From Trinickia acidisoli (GTDB taxonomy: Bacteria > Pseudomonadota > Gammaproteobacteria > Burkholderiales > Burkholderiaceae), in the NCBI RefSeq assembly GCF_017315725.1, contig NZ_JAFLRG010000002.1, positions 372,001 to 436,000 on the forward strand: a stretch of 64,000 nucleotides of DNA, read 5' to 3'. Shown here in pieces: positions 1-8,741 of this stretch. Position 1 is the stretch's first letter. Each line of letters starts with the position of its first letter. The notes under the pieces were generated by a model, which saw nothing but the letters and a program-made list of their open reading frames with translations, was not told where the DNA came from and made no database searches. The position numbers and the translations under genes were made by a program.

Positions 1-2
1 CT

Positions 3-716
3 GCGTTGAGTCTGCTTGGCGCAGCTTCGGCGCTTACGTGGATCGTCATTCTGCAAAAGGGTTCGGGGTATTGGCGCCTCGCCATCCAGAATCGCGGATT
101 CGATACGGCATGGGGCGAGGCACTCGAGCAGGCTTCGTTTGCATCGATGCGTATCGGGCTTGCCGATGCAAAAGGCCCCAAAGCGCGCGTGACGCGTGCC
201 GCAGTGGCCGCGTTGGCGCTTGCGGCGCCCTTTGATGGGGCCGATCGTCCGCTTCCTCCCGAGGTGGCACGGCAAGCGCGCAGGGCGCAGCTCGAGCGCG
301 TGCTTGCGCAGCAAATCCAGCGCGAGCGCCGAATGCAGGAAGCCGGACTGACGCTGCTCGCCTCGGTCGCGAACGTCGCGCCGTTCATCGGGCTGTTCGG
401 TACGGTCTTCGGCATCATTCATGCGCTCCACGCCGTGACGGCCGATGGCGCCGGCGGCATCGGCGATATTGCCGGGCCCGTCGGCGATGCGCTCATTGCG
501 ACGGGGCTCGGGATCGCCGTCGCGATTCCGGCCGTGCTGGGCTATAACGCCTTCGTGCATCGCACGCGAACGAGCATCGATGAACTCGAGGAATTGAGCG
601 CCGAATTGGTCGATGTTGCCGAGCGGAGTGGCTTTCGGATTCGTGAAGGTGAAAGCGGCATGCGCCAACCGAGCGCGCAGGCGAGTGCGTTTTCGGATCG
701 CGAGGTGGCGGCGTGA
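3..716 (+). CDS. exbB: ExbB/TolQ-family proton-channel protein, 5' end outside window
   Basis: Inner-membrane subunit of an ExbB-ExbD energy-transducing complex that uses the proton gradient to drive TonB-type transport. The reading frame is open from the window edge, so the true start is upstream and the TTG at 6 is probably internal. Counting from that TTG, the first membrane segment is near residues 1-18. The two hallmark MotA/TolQ/ExbB segments are at about 117-142 (with GLFGTVFGI) and 163-183 (with IATGLGIAVAIP). It overlaps exbD by 4 bp, as expected for a co-translated pair. Family assignment is secure; which receptor it serves cannot be seen here. Confidence 0.9.
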   Translation, partial: ALSLLGAASALTWIVILQKGSGYWRLAIQNRGFDTAWGEALEQASFASMRIGLADAKGPKARVTRAAVAALALAAPFDGADRPLPPEVARQARRAQLERVLAQQIQRERRMQEAGLTLLASVANVAPFIGLFGTVFGIIHALHAVTADGAGGIGDIAGPVGDALIATGLGIAVAIPAVLGYNAFVHRTRTSIDELEELSAELVDVAERSGFRIREGESGMRQPSAQASAFSDREVAA

Positions 717-1147
717 TCTCGGGCTCGAAAGGCGGCCGTCACGATGTGCCGCTTGCCGACATCAACGTGACGCCGCTCGTCGATGTCATGTTGGTGATGC
801 TCGCGATCTTTCTTGTCGTGGCGCCTGTGATGACGAAGGCGCTCAAGGTCGAATTGCCGAGCGTTGCGGCACAAGCGGCCTTGCCGCGTAATCATGCCGT
901 GACGGTAAGCCTCGATGTCGGCAATCGGGTTTTTGTCGATGGGCGGCAAATCGAGGCGGGTCAGCTAGAACCGGTGCTCGCGCGTGCCGTCGCGCGAGAT
1001 GCCGACGCGAGTGTGAGCCTGCGGGCCGATCGTCGGGAATCGTTCGATCAGGTGGCTAAGGTGCTTGCTGTGATCGGGCAGGCGGGCGTGACGCAGGTAT
1101 CCGTTGTGACGGCGGCCGGTGCTTTGCCGGCTCGGGCTGCACCGTGA
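713..1147 (+). CDS. exbD: ExbD biopolymer transport protein
   Basis: Partner of the preceding ExbB. A 144-residue protein with a short cytoplasmic N-terminus, one membrane segment at about residues 22-40 and a periplasmic domain, which is the ExbD/TolR architecture. The motif DINVTPLVDVMLVML carries the conserved membrane aspartate (about D24) that takes part in proton translocation. The GTG start overlaps the exbB stop. No tonB follows; the next gene is convergent, so tonB may lie upstream of the window or elsewhere. Confidence 0.92.
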   Translation: MISGSKGGRHDVPLADINVTPLVDVMLVMLAIFLVVAPVMTKALKVELPSVAAQAALPRNHAVTVSLDVGNRVFVDGRQIEAGQLEPVLARAVARDADASVSLRADRRESFDQVAKVLAVIGQAGVTQVSVVTAAGALPARAAP

Positions 1148-1184
1148 ACAAGGCACCTGAGGCATTCGGCGCGCGTGGCGAGAA

Positions 1185-1865
1185 TCACGACGCGCGCGCT
1201 TCTTGCTCGGCGAGGGCACGCAGCGCGAGTTCGGACGTGCGCTTGATATGCGCGCAGGACGCCGCCGCCGCCGTTTCCCCGTCGTGACGCTCGATTGCGT
1301 CGAGCAGCGCGTTCATCTCCCGGTTCGATTCCTCGCCGCGGCCTGGCGTTGCGATGGTCAGCGCACGCAACCGGTTGATCCGAGCATTGAGCGATTTCAC
1401 GACGCTCAGTGACACGAGCTTGTCCGCGCCTTCGAACATCGCGTCGTAGAACGCTTCGGTATGGATGAGCACATCGCGCATGTCGCCTTCGGCGAACGCA
1501 GCTTCGATCTTGCGACGGACGTCGCGCAGCCGGAGGACGAGGTCCGGCGTCGCCCGCTCGGCGCATGCACGTGCCGCGTTGGCTTCGAGCAGGCTGCGCA
1601 GCTCGTAAATCTCCCCAACCTGGGATGGATCGAGGCGCGCGACGATCGGCCCTTGCCGCGCGACGGTTTCGACTAGACCTTCGGTCTCGAGGTGCCTCAG
1701 CACTTCGCGCACGACGGTGCGGCTCACGCCCAGTTCGTCGCACAGCGTGCGCTCGACGAGGCGCGCCCCCGGCTTGAAATAGCCTTGCACGATCGCGCCG
1801 CGCAGTTTGTCCAGCGTGAGTTCTCTCAGCGTCTTAGCCGTTCGATCGATTTTGAGGTCAGACAT
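1185..1865 (-). CDS. GntR-family regulator, FCD (FadR) subgroup
   Basis: A 226-residue regulator with an N-terminal winged helix (about residues 10-75, including ELGVSRTVVREVLRHLE) and an all-helical FCD ligand domain. It is transcribed away from the catabolic genes that begin at 2141, and the intergenic region holds two near-identical operator-like sites, so it probably controls that promoter. It is clearly paralogous to the second GntR gene at 11529: both share LVERxLCxELGVSRTVVREV and LNARINRLRA. Effector unknown, likely the substrate or an intermediate of the adjacent pathway. Confidence 0.88.
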   Translation of the reverse strand: MSDLKIDRTAKTLRELTLDKLRGAIVQGYFKPGARLVERTLCDELGVSRTVVREVLRHLETEGLVETVARQGPIVARLDPSQVGEIYELRSLLEANAARACAERATPDLVLRLRDVRRKIEAAFAEGDMRDVLIHTEAFYDAMFEGADKLVSLSVVKSLNARINRLRALTIATPGRGEESNREMNALLDAIERHDGETAAAASCAHIKRTSELALRALAEQEARAS

Positions 1866-2037
1866 GGCGTAGAAAAGGAAAAGCTTCCTTCCAGAAAGTG
1901 GCCGGAACCGGTCGGTCCGTACGTTGGCATTCCGTATTATCGGCGATCTCGCGCTCGCGAGCGCATCTGTCCTGACCCCAGCAGCCTACGCCCCGAACAC
2001 CTGCGAGGATCGTGCCAGTTTCCCTGCAACTCATATC

Positions 2038-2093
2038 ATGGTATTCCATAATATATAGACTTCAGTGCGTGCCATAAGCTGGTATACCATAAT
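2038..2093. promoter_or_regulatory. Twin operator-like sites TGGTATnCCATAAT
   Basis: TGGTATTCCATAAT begins at 2039 and TGGTATACCATAAT at 2080. They match at 13 of 14 positions and start 41 bp apart, close to four helical turns. The second contains the perfect palindrome TGGTATACCA. They sit between the divergent GntR gene and the start at 2141. GntR-family regulators bind short palindromes of this kind, so binding by the product of 1185-1865 (or its paralogue at 11529) is inferred. Confidence 0.6.
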
Positions 2094-2140
2094 CTCAACC
2101 AATGACACACGCGGCCTCGCGGCCCGGTCAGGAGAACGTG

Positions 2141-2728
2141 ATGAACCTCGAAGTGCGCAAGCTGGTTACCTATGTCGAAGACACCTTTATCGAAGGCGGG
2201 AGGGCGGCGCCGCGGCCGCTGAAGTTGTTTGGCGTCGCGGCCGTGCTCCGTAACCCGTGGGCCGGTCGCGGCTTCGTCGAAGATCTGAAACCGGAGATTC
2301 ATGGGCTCGCGCCGCAACTCGGCGAACTGCTGACGTCGCAGATCCTGCGGCTCGCGGGCTCGGGAGACGCCGTCGAAGGCTATGGGAAGGCGGCGGTCGT
2401 CGGCACATCCGGCGAACTGGAGCACGCTTCCGCGCTGATCCACACGCTGCGATTCGGTAATCACTATCGCAAGGCGGTGGGGGCGAAGAGCTATTTGAGC
2501 TTTACCAATTTGCGCGGCGGCCCGAATTGTCCGATCTCGATTCCGCTGATGCATAAGCACGACGAAGGGATGCGCTCGCATTACTTGACCGTGCAGTTCT
2601 CGATCGTCGATGCTCCCGCGCCCGATGAACTCGTGATTGCGTTGGGCGCGTCGATCGGAGGACGGCCGCATCATCGCATCGGCGATCGCTATCAGGACCT
2701 GAAGGAGCTCGAGTCCCATGAAGCCTGA
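2141..2728 (+). CDS. AA_synth (amino acid synthesis) family protein
   Basis: A 195-residue protein of the AA_synth family, whose members are common in proteobacterial catabolic clusters and poorly characterised. Visible family features are the N-terminal VRKLVTYVEDTFIEGG, the mid-protein GYGKAAVVGTSGELEH and the C-terminal GGRPHHRIGDR. The start at 2141 is chosen over an upstream in-frame ATG at 2102 because GGAG at 2131 is correctly spaced. First gene of the putative operon; it overlaps the hydrolase gene by 11 bp. Its reaction is not known to me; the location suggests it acts on a pathway intermediate. Confidence 0.75.
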   Translation: MNLEVRKLVTYVEDTFIEGGRAAPRPLKLFGVAAVLRNPWAGRGFVEDLKPEIHGLAPQLGELLTSQILRLAGSGDAVEGYGKAAVVGTSGELEHASALIHTLRFGNHYRKAVGAKSYLSFTNLRGGPNCPISIPLMHKHDEGMRSHYLTVQFSIVDAPAPDELVIALGASIGGRPHHRIGDRYQDLKELESHEA

Positions 2729-3602
2729 GCGCGCGCTCGACCACGAGGTGGCGCACGGCATCGCCGCGGGGACGAGCTACGGCGTTCACGCGTCGCAAGC
2801 GCGCGGCGCGTGCGAGACGGTCGTGTTGATCCACGGCGTCGGCATGAACCAGAGCGTGTGGTCCGCACAGATCGATGCTTTGACCAAGCGCTTCCGCGTC
2901 GTTGCCTACGACATGCTCGGTCATGGCGGCAGTGCTTTGCCGACGGCGAAGCCCACGCTCGACGAATATGCCGCGCAACTCGAAGGGTTGCTCGACGCCT
3001 TGCACATCGAGCGCGCGCATGTGGTCGGTCATTCGATGGGCGCACTGGTTGCCCTTGAATTTGCCTTGACGCATCCGGGCCGCACGCTCAGTGTCGTCGC
3101 ATTGAATGCCGTGTACGACCGCACGCCCGGGCAACGCGAAGCGGTGATGAGCCGCGCGTCGATGCTTGGCGAGGCGCCGCTCGATGCGGGCGTCGACACC
3201 ACGCTCGAGCGTTGGTTCGGCGATCCTGTTCCGGCTCATCTGACGAAAGCGGCGGAGGCGGTGCGCGCGCTGCTGCTGGCGGTCGATCCGATCGGGTACG
3301 CCCGCACGTACCGTCTCTTCGCATCGTCGGACAACGCGCACGTCGGACGGCTGGCCGGTCTTGCCGTGCCCGCGCTCTTCCTGACCGGCGAATGCGACGC
3401 GAACTCGAACCCCGCCATGTCGCGCGCGATGGCGGCTGCCGCACCGTTCGGCCAGGCTCAGATCATCGCGAACGAGCGCCATATGATGAACGTGACCGAT
3501 CCGGCGCAAGTGAACGAACGGCTGCTCGAATTTCTGCTCGGCGCAGCGAAAGTGGGTGCGACGGGCGATCAGTGCAACGACGATGTCGGGAGGATGCAAT
3601 GA
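2718..3602 (+). CDS. Alpha/beta-fold hydrolase
   Basis: A 294-residue hydrolase. The nucleophile elbow GHSMG is at 104-108 (S106), the likely acid is D227 (LTGECDANSNP), the general base is H255 (NERHMM), and the oxyanion HG is in VLIHGVG at 36-42. The size and layout match RutD-type or enol-lactone-type hydrolases that split small ester or amide products. It overlaps both neighbours (11 bp upstream; ATGA with the flavin reductase downstream), which points to tight co-translation and a shared pathway. Substrate unknown. Confidence 0.85.
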   Translation: MKPERALDHEVAHGIAAGTSYGVHASQARGACETVVLIHGVGMNQSVWSAQIDALTKRFRVVAYDMLGHGGSALPTAKPTLDEYAAQLEGLLDALHIERAHVVGHSMGALVALEFALTHPGRTLSVVALNAVYDRTPGQREAVMSRASMLGEAPLDAGVDTTLERWFGDPVPAHLTKAAEAVRALLLAVDPIGYARTYRLFASSDNAHVGRLAGLAVPALFLTGECDANSNPAMSRAMAAAAPFGQAQIIANERHMMNVTDPAQVNERLLEFLLGAAKVGATGDQCNDDVGRMQ

Positions 3603-4555
3603 CTGAGACGATCAACGAACAGCCGATCGATATCGCCGAATTTCGCCGGGCGCTCGGTGCGTTCGTGACGGGCGTGACGGTGGTCACGACGATTCAGCCG
3701 GACGGCTCCCCGCGCGGCTTCACGGCGAATTCGTTCACGTCTGTCTCGCTCGATCCGCCGCTGATCCTCGTTTGTATCGCGAAAACGGCATCGAGCTATG
3801 CGGTGTTTTCTCAAACGCGTCATTTCGCGGTCAGTGTGCTTGCCGAGGATCAGAAGGCGGTGTCGGGCGTGTTCGCCTCGAAGGCCATCGACAAGTTTTC
3901 CCAAGTGGCCTGGCAGGCGCGTGTGACCGGCGCTCCGATGATCGAGGGTGCCGCCGCGAGCTTCGATTGCGCGACGCATGAAGTCGTCGATGCCGGCGAC
4001 CACATCATTCTGATCGGCCGCGTCGTGCACTTTCTCCATACGGCCTCGTCGCCGCTCGGTTATTGCCGCGGCGCTTACGTGAACTTCAGCCTGTCGCTCG
4101 ATGCATTGGCCGCCGCCGGTTCGCGCGCACGGGTCGGCGCGATTCTCGAACATCGCGATGGGCTCGTGCTGATCGATACGCTGCAAGGTCTTCAATTACC
4201 GGCGGGTGCGAAGCTCGAACCGGAAAGCGATCCTGCGAGCCTGCTTGGCGCGCTGGCGAAGCTCGGCTTGAAAGCACATCTGGACTTTCTGTTCGCCGTA
4301 TTCGAGTCGAGCAGCGGACCCGCGCCGGGCGTGCAGATCTATTACCGCGGCCGCGTGAAGAACGATATTTCGCCGCAATCGGGCGGCGCGATCCGGATCG
4401 TACCGTTGACGCAGATCCCGTGGGATGCGTTTAGCGACGCCGCCGTGCGCTCGATGCTGGAGCGCTATGTTCGAGAGCGCAGCGAGGACGCATTCGGCAT
4501 CTATGTCGGCGATACCGAAGCGGGCACGATCCAAGCGCTGGCGCCCGCTCATTGA
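3599..4555 (+). CDS. Flavin reductase-domain protein with C-terminal extension
   Basis: A 318-residue protein. Residues 1-165 form a flavin reductase-like FMN-binding domain (RALGAFVTGVTVVTT, then GFTANSFTSVSLDPPL), the kind that supplies reduced FMN to two-component monooxygenases. Residues about 170-318 are an extra domain of unclear function, not present in plain RutF or HpaC-type reductases. The start at 3599 overlaps the hydrolase stop as ATGA; longer upstream starts would run through the hydrolase gene. It precedes the luciferase-like monooxygenase, its probable partner. Confidence 0.85.
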   Translation: MTETINEQPIDIAEFRRALGAFVTGVTVVTTIQPDGSPRGFTANSFTSVSLDPPLILVCIAKTASSYAVFSQTRHFAVSVLAEDQKAVSGVFASKAIDKFSQVAWQARVTGAPMIEGAAASFDCATHEVVDAGDHIILIGRVVHFLHTASSPLGYCRGAYVNFSLSLDALAAAGSRARVGAILEHRDGLVLIDTLQGLQLPAGAKLEPESDPASLLGALAKLGLKAHLDFLFAVFESSSGPAPGVQIYYRGRVKNDISPQSGGAIRIVPLTQIPWDAFSDAAVRSMLERYVRERSEDAFGIYVGDTEAGTIQALAPAH

Positions 4556-4641
4556 AACCCGCTCATTGAACGAACTGGATAGTCATGACGGCCGCGCGGC
4601 GACCCGATGCATCCGCGATGGCTTACAGGAGACGAGACATC

Positions 4642-5685
4642 ATGAAGTTTTCGCTGTTTCTGCATATGGAGCGCTACGACGCTAAGACGTCGCATCGCGA
4701 GCTGTTCGACCAGATGACGGATCTCGTACAAATTGCCGAGCGCGGTGGGTTCGAGACCGCATGGATCGGCGAGCATCACGCGATGGAATTCACGATCGCG
4801 CCGAATCCGTTCGTCAATTTGTCGTACCTTGCCGCGAAAACCGAGCGTATTCGCCTCGGCACGGGCACGGTGATCGCGCCGTTCTGGCATCCGATCGCGC
4901 TCGCCGGCGAAGCGGGCATGGTCGACGTGGCGAGCAACGGCCGGCTCGATCTTGGCATCGCGCGCGGTGCTTATTCGTTCGAGTACGAGCGTTTGTTGCC
5001 GGGACTCGATGCGATGGGCGCGGGCGCGCGGATGCGCGAACTCGTTCCGGCATTGCGCAGGCTCTTCAAGGGTGATTACGCGCACCAGGGCGAGTTCTGG
5101 TCATGGCCTTCGACGACGCCCGTGCCGCGTCCCATTCAGCAGCCGCATCCGCCGCTGTGGCTTGCCGCGCGCGATCCCAACTCGCACGCATTCGCGGTGG
5201 CCAACGGCTGCAACGTTCAAGTGACGTCGCTGGCGTCAGGCGATGCCGAAGTGGCGAGCCTGATGGATCGGTTCAACGCCGCGTGCGCCGCGAATCCGGA
5301 TGTGCCGCGCCCGCAAGTGATGATGCTGATGCACACGTTCGTCGGTGCGAATGCGGCGGAAGTGGATGCGGCCGTGGAAGACCTCGCGCGCTTTTATCGA
5401 TATTTCAGCAAATGGTTCAAGAACGAACGCCCGGTCGAGCAGGGATTCATCGAGCCGCTGACCCAAGCGGACGTCGATATGTTCCCGCAGTACTCGCCCG
5501 AAGCGATCCGCAAAAACCTCGTGATCGGCGAGCCGAAGCAAGTGATCGAACGGCTCAAGTGCTACGAGGAACTCGGCTACGACCAGTACAGCTTCTGGCT
5601 CGATAGTCATATGAGTTTCGAACGTAAGCGTAAGTCGCTCGAACTGTTTATTTCGGAAGTGATGCCGGCATTCGGCGGGCGTTGA
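4642..5685 (+). CDS. Luciferase-like (LLM class) flavin-dependent monooxygenase
   Basis: A 347-residue TIM-barrel protein of the bacterial luciferase-like monooxygenase family. It shows the N-terminal FSLFLHMERYD strand, WIGEHHAME near residues 36-44, RIRLGTGTVIAP, and the GRLDLGIARGAY loop that contacts FMN phosphate. These enzymes use FMNH2 and O2, here probably supplied by the reductase at 3599. The start at 4642 follows AGGAGA; the in-frame ATGs at 4585 and 4618 lack a good ribosome site. As in the Rut pyrimidine pathway, monooxygenase, reductase and alpha/beta hydrolase occur together, but the substrate is unknown. Confidence 0.88.
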   Translation: MKFSLFLHMERYDAKTSHRELFDQMTDLVQIAERGGFETAWIGEHHAMEFTIAPNPFVNLSYLAAKTERIRLGTGTVIAPFWHPIALAGEAGMVDVASNGRLDLGIARGAYSFEYERLLPGLDAMGAGARMRELVPALRRLFKGDYAHQGEFWSWPSTTPVPRPIQQPHPPLWLAARDPNSHAFAVANGCNVQVTSLASGDAEVASLMDRFNAACAANPDVPRPQVMMLMHTFVGANAAEVDAAVEDLARFYRYFSKWFKNERPVEQGFIEPLTQADVDMFPQYSPEAIRKNLVIGEPKQVIERLKCYEELGYDQYSFWLDSHMSFERKRKSLELFISEVMPAFGGR

Positions 5686-5726
5686 TATCGGCCCTTTGGC
5701 CACGTTCACGAAGGGAGCGGCCTGAC

Positions 5727-7199
5727 ATGTTGCAACGGTTTCAGCAATACATCGATGGTGCATTTGACGATGCCGCTGAGCATTTCGACAGCATCGATCC
5801 GTCTACCGGCAACGTATGGGCGCAGATGCCCGCGGCGAGCGCGCACGACGTCGATCGTGCGGTGCGCGCGGCGCATCGCGCGTTGGGCGAGCCCGCATGG
5901 GCCAACCTGACCGCGAGCGCGCGCGGCAAGCTCTTGTATCGCCTCGCCGAGTTGATCGAACGGGATGCGCCGCGTCTTGCCGAGCTCGAAACGCGGGACA
6001 CCGGCAAGATCATCCGCGAAACGCGCAGCCAGATCGGCTATGTCGCCGAGTACTACCGCTATTACGCGGGCGTAGCCGACAAGATCCAAGGCGCATGGCT
6101 GCCCGTCGACAAGCCCGATATGGAAGTGACGTTGCGGCGCGAGCCCGTGGGCGTCGTCGCGGCGATCGTTCCATGGAATTCGCAACTGTTCCTATCGGCG
6201 GTGAAGCTCGGCCCGGCGCTCGCGGCCGGTTGCACGATCGTACTCAAGGCTTCCGAAGACGGTCCCGCACCGTTGCTGGAATTTGCGCGGCTCGTTCATG
6301 AAGCCGGTTTTCCGAAAGGCGTCGTCAATATCGTGACCGGCTTCGGCAACGACTGCGGACGCACGTTGACGAGCCATCCGCTCGTCTCGCGCATTGCGTT
6401 CACGGGCGGGCCGGAGACAGCGCGCCACGTGGTGCGCAATTCGGCCGAGAATCTCGCGGCCATGTCGCTCGAGTTGGGCGGCAAATCCCCCGTATTGGTT
6501 TTCGACGATGCCGACCTCGACAGCGCATGCAATGCGGTGATCGCAGGCATCTTCGCCGCGACCGGGCAAAGCTGTGTGGCGGGTTCACGCCTACTCGTGC
6601 AGCGTGGCCTTCACGATACGCTCGTCGAGCGGTTGATTGCGCGGGCAGCCACGATTCGAATCGGCGATCCGCAGGACACGGCAACCGAGATGGGACCGCT
6701 CGCGACGCGCCGGCAACTCGAGCATATCGAGCGCGTGCTGCGTGCGAGCGTCGAAGCGGGCGGCCGCGTCGTCCTCGGCGGATCGCAGCCGCAAGGCCAA
6801 AGCGCGGGCCACTATTTCCTGCCGACGATCGTCGATTGCCCGCATGCGCAAGTGCCCAGCGTGACCGAAGAATTGTTCGGTCCCGTGCTCAGCGTCGTTA
6901 CGTTCGATACCGAAGCCGATGCCATCGCCCTCGCGAACGACACGCGTTACGGCCTCGCGTCCGGCGTGTTCACGCGCGACCTGACGCGCGCGCATCGGCT
7001 CACGCGCGCGTTGCGGGCCGGCATCGTATGGGTCAACACCTATCGCGCGGTGTCGCCGATCGTGCCGTTCGGGGGCTATGGCTTGAGCGGTTTGGGACGA
7101 GAAGGAGGCTTCGAGGCGGTGCTCGAGTACACGCGGACGAAGTCCGTATGGATTCGCACGTCGGATGAGCCGATCGCCGACCCGTTCGTGATGCGTTGA
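5727..7199 (+). CDS. NAD(P)-dependent aldehyde dehydrogenase
   Basis: A 490-residue aldehyde dehydrogenase of normal family length. The catalytic cysteine is C283 (TGQSCVAGSR), the general base E249 (MSLELGGKSP), and the cofactor region includes VPWNSQ and FTGGPETARH. The start at 5727 follows AAGGGAG. It sits 41 bp after the monooxygenase gene in the same orientation, so it probably oxidises an aldehyde made by the upstream enzymes. It resembles betaine/hydroxymuconic-semialdehyde-type members more than GabD; exact specificity is not readable. Confidence 0.88.
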   Translation: MLQRFQQYIDGAFDDAAEHFDSIDPSTGNVWAQMPAASAHDVDRAVRAAHRALGEPAWANLTASARGKLLYRLAELIERDAPRLAELETRDTGKIIRETRSQIGYVAEYYRYYAGVADKIQGAWLPVDKPDMEVTLRREPVGVVAAIVPWNSQLFLSAVKLGPALAAGCTIVLKASEDGPAPLLEFARLVHEAGFPKGVVNIVTGFGNDCGRTLTSHPLVSRIAFTGGPETARHVVRNSAENLAAMSLELGGKSPVLVFDDADLDSACNAVIAGIFAATGQSCVAGSRLLVQRGLHDTLVERLIARAATIRIGDPQDTATEMGPLATRRQLEHIERVLRASVEAGGRVVLGGSQPQGQSAGHYFLPTIVDCPHAQVPSVTEELFGPVLSVVTFDTEADAIALANDTRYGLASGVFTRDLTRAHRLTRALRAGIVWVNTYRAVSPIVPFGGYGLSGLGREGGFEAVLEYTRTKSVWIRTSDEPIADPFVMR

Positions 7200-7286
7200 G
7201 AGAACGGACGCGTTGGTTGGAACGCATGCGGCGATGCGATGCGACGCCAGCCACCTACGCAAGTGCTAGAAAAGATAGGAGTCCTA

Positions 7287-7601
7287 ATGTTCTACGAAAT
7301 CCGAACCTACCGCATCAAGACTGGTGCGGTGCCTGCTTACCTGAAGCTCGTGGCGGAAGAAGGCATCGAGTTGCAGAAGCGGTATCTCGGGCAACTCGTG
7401 GGTTACTTCCATTCGGAAATCGGCCCGCTGAATCAGATCGTTCACATCTGGGCCTACCCGAGCCTGGACGAACGCGAGCGCCGGCGTGCGGCGCTCGCCG
7501 AAGATCCGGCCTGGCGCGATTTCGCACCGAAGATTCAGGCACTGATGGAAGAGATGGAAAGCAAGATCATGAAGCCGGCCGCTTTCTCGCCGCTCACATG
7601 A
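7287..7601 (+). CDS. NIPSNAP-family protein
   Basis: A 104-residue ferredoxin-like alpha+beta barrel protein of the NIPSNAP family. It has the typical opening FYEIRTYRIKTG and the VHIWAYPSLDERERRRAAL segment. Bacterial members are small and often lie in catabolic operons without a defined reaction. The start at 7287 follows AGGA at 7277. It sits between the aldehyde dehydrogenase and the transporter genes, consistent with the same transcription unit. Confidence 0.85.
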   Translation: MFYEIRTYRIKTGAVPAYLKLVAEEGIELQKRYLGQLVGYFHSEIGPLNQIVHIWAYPSLDERERRRAALAEDPAWRDFAPKIQALMEEMESKIMKPAAFSPLT

Positions 7602-7662
7602 ACGTGCAGGTATTCGCCGATATCGCGGCTCGATGATTCTTAAAACTATTCAGGAGACAAGC

Positions 7663-8694
7663 ATGAACAGCAAAAGCGTTTTTTACGCGGCAGCGGTGAT
7701 CGCGGCGTGTGCGACGACGTGTGCGGCAACCGGCGCGCAGGCGGCCGACTCCATCGTATTCACGAGTTGGGGCGGCACGACGCAATCATCGCAGGACAAG
7801 GACTGGGCGCAGCCCTTCACGAAGGCCACCGGCGTCAACGTGCTGATGGACGGCCCAACCGATTACGGCAAGCTCAAGGCGATGGTCGATAGCGGTAACG
7901 TGAACTGGGACGTCGTCGACGTCGAGGGCGATTTCGCCTATGCCGCGCAAAAGGCCGGCTTGATCGAGCCGATCGACTATTCGGTCGTCAAGAAAGACAA
8001 TCTCGACCCTCGCTTTACCTCGCCCGATGCGGTGGGCAGCTTCTACTACTCGTTCGTGCTCGGCTACAACAAGGCGACGTACAAGGGCGCGCAGCCTTCG
8101 ACGTGGGCCGACCTCTTCGATACCAAGCGCTTCCCCGGCAAGCGTACGTTTTACAAATGGTCTGCGCCCGGCGTGCTCGAAATTGCGCTGCTCGCGGACG
8201 GCGTGCCGCCGAACAAGCTCTATCCGCTCGATCTCGATCGCGCGTTCAAGAAGCTCGACACGATCAAAAGCGACATCGTTTGGTGGGGCGGCGGTGCGCA
8301 ATCGCAACAATTGCTTGCATCGGGCGAAGCGCCCATCGGCATGTTCTGGAATGGACGTTTGCATGCGCTCGCGCAAACGGGGGTGCCGGTCGGCATCTCG
8401 TGGAATCAGAACCTGACGGCAGCCGACATGCTCGTGATCCCGAAAGGGGCCAAGCATCGGGCCGAAGCGATGAAGTACCTCGCGGCCGCGACGAGCGCCG
8501 AGGCCCAAGCGAAGTTTGCCGCCGACACCGGCTATGCGCCGATCAACGTAAAGGCACCGTCGCTGATGCCGGCTGCAATCGCCAAGACGCTGCCTGATCA
8601 GTACAAGAGCTCGCAGATCGACCTCGATATGAAGTACTGGGCGGAACATCGCGACGAGATTGCGAAGAGCTGGTACGCCTGGCAGTCGAAGTAG
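7663..8694 (+). CDS. Periplasmic solute-binding protein, polyamine/opine-type ABC importer
   Basis: A 343-residue binding protein of the spermidine/putrescine (PotD/PotF-like) class. A Sec signal peptide with cleavage probably after AQAA (residues about 1-26) precedes the mature start DSIVFTSWGGTTQ, a hallmark opening of this class. The start at 7663 follows AGGAG. It is followed by two permeases and an ATPase, giving a complete importer. Ligands in this class are usually small amines, opines, thiamine-like or phosphonate compounds; this one is presumably the pathway substrate. Confidence 0.88.
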   Translation: MNSKSVFYAAAVIAACATTCAATGAQAADSIVFTSWGGTTQSSQDKDWAQPFTKATGVNVLMDGPTDYGKLKAMVDSGNVNWDVVDVEGDFAYAAQKAGLIEPIDYSVVKKDNLDPRFTSPDAVGSFYYSFVLGYNKATYKGAQPSTWADLFDTKRFPGKRTFYKWSAPGVLEIALLADGVPPNKLYPLDLDRAFKKLDTIKSDIVWWGGGAQSQQLLASGEAPIGMFWNGRLHALAQTGVPVGISWNQNLTAADMLVIPKGAKHRAEAMKYLAAATSAEAQAKFAADTGYAPINVKAPSLMPAAIAKTLPDQYKSSQIDLDMKYWAEHRDEIAKSWYAWQSK

Positions 8695-8741
8695 GCGATG
8701 TCGTCAGGCAAAGCGCTACACGGTTTGTATTGGGAGTCACC

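Noticed and set aside
3212..3598. Upstream extension of the flavin reductase frame (possible 447-aa protein)
   Set aside because: It overlaps the alpha/beta hydrolase gene, whose catalytic residues are all intact; the ATGA overlap at 3599 is the natural start.
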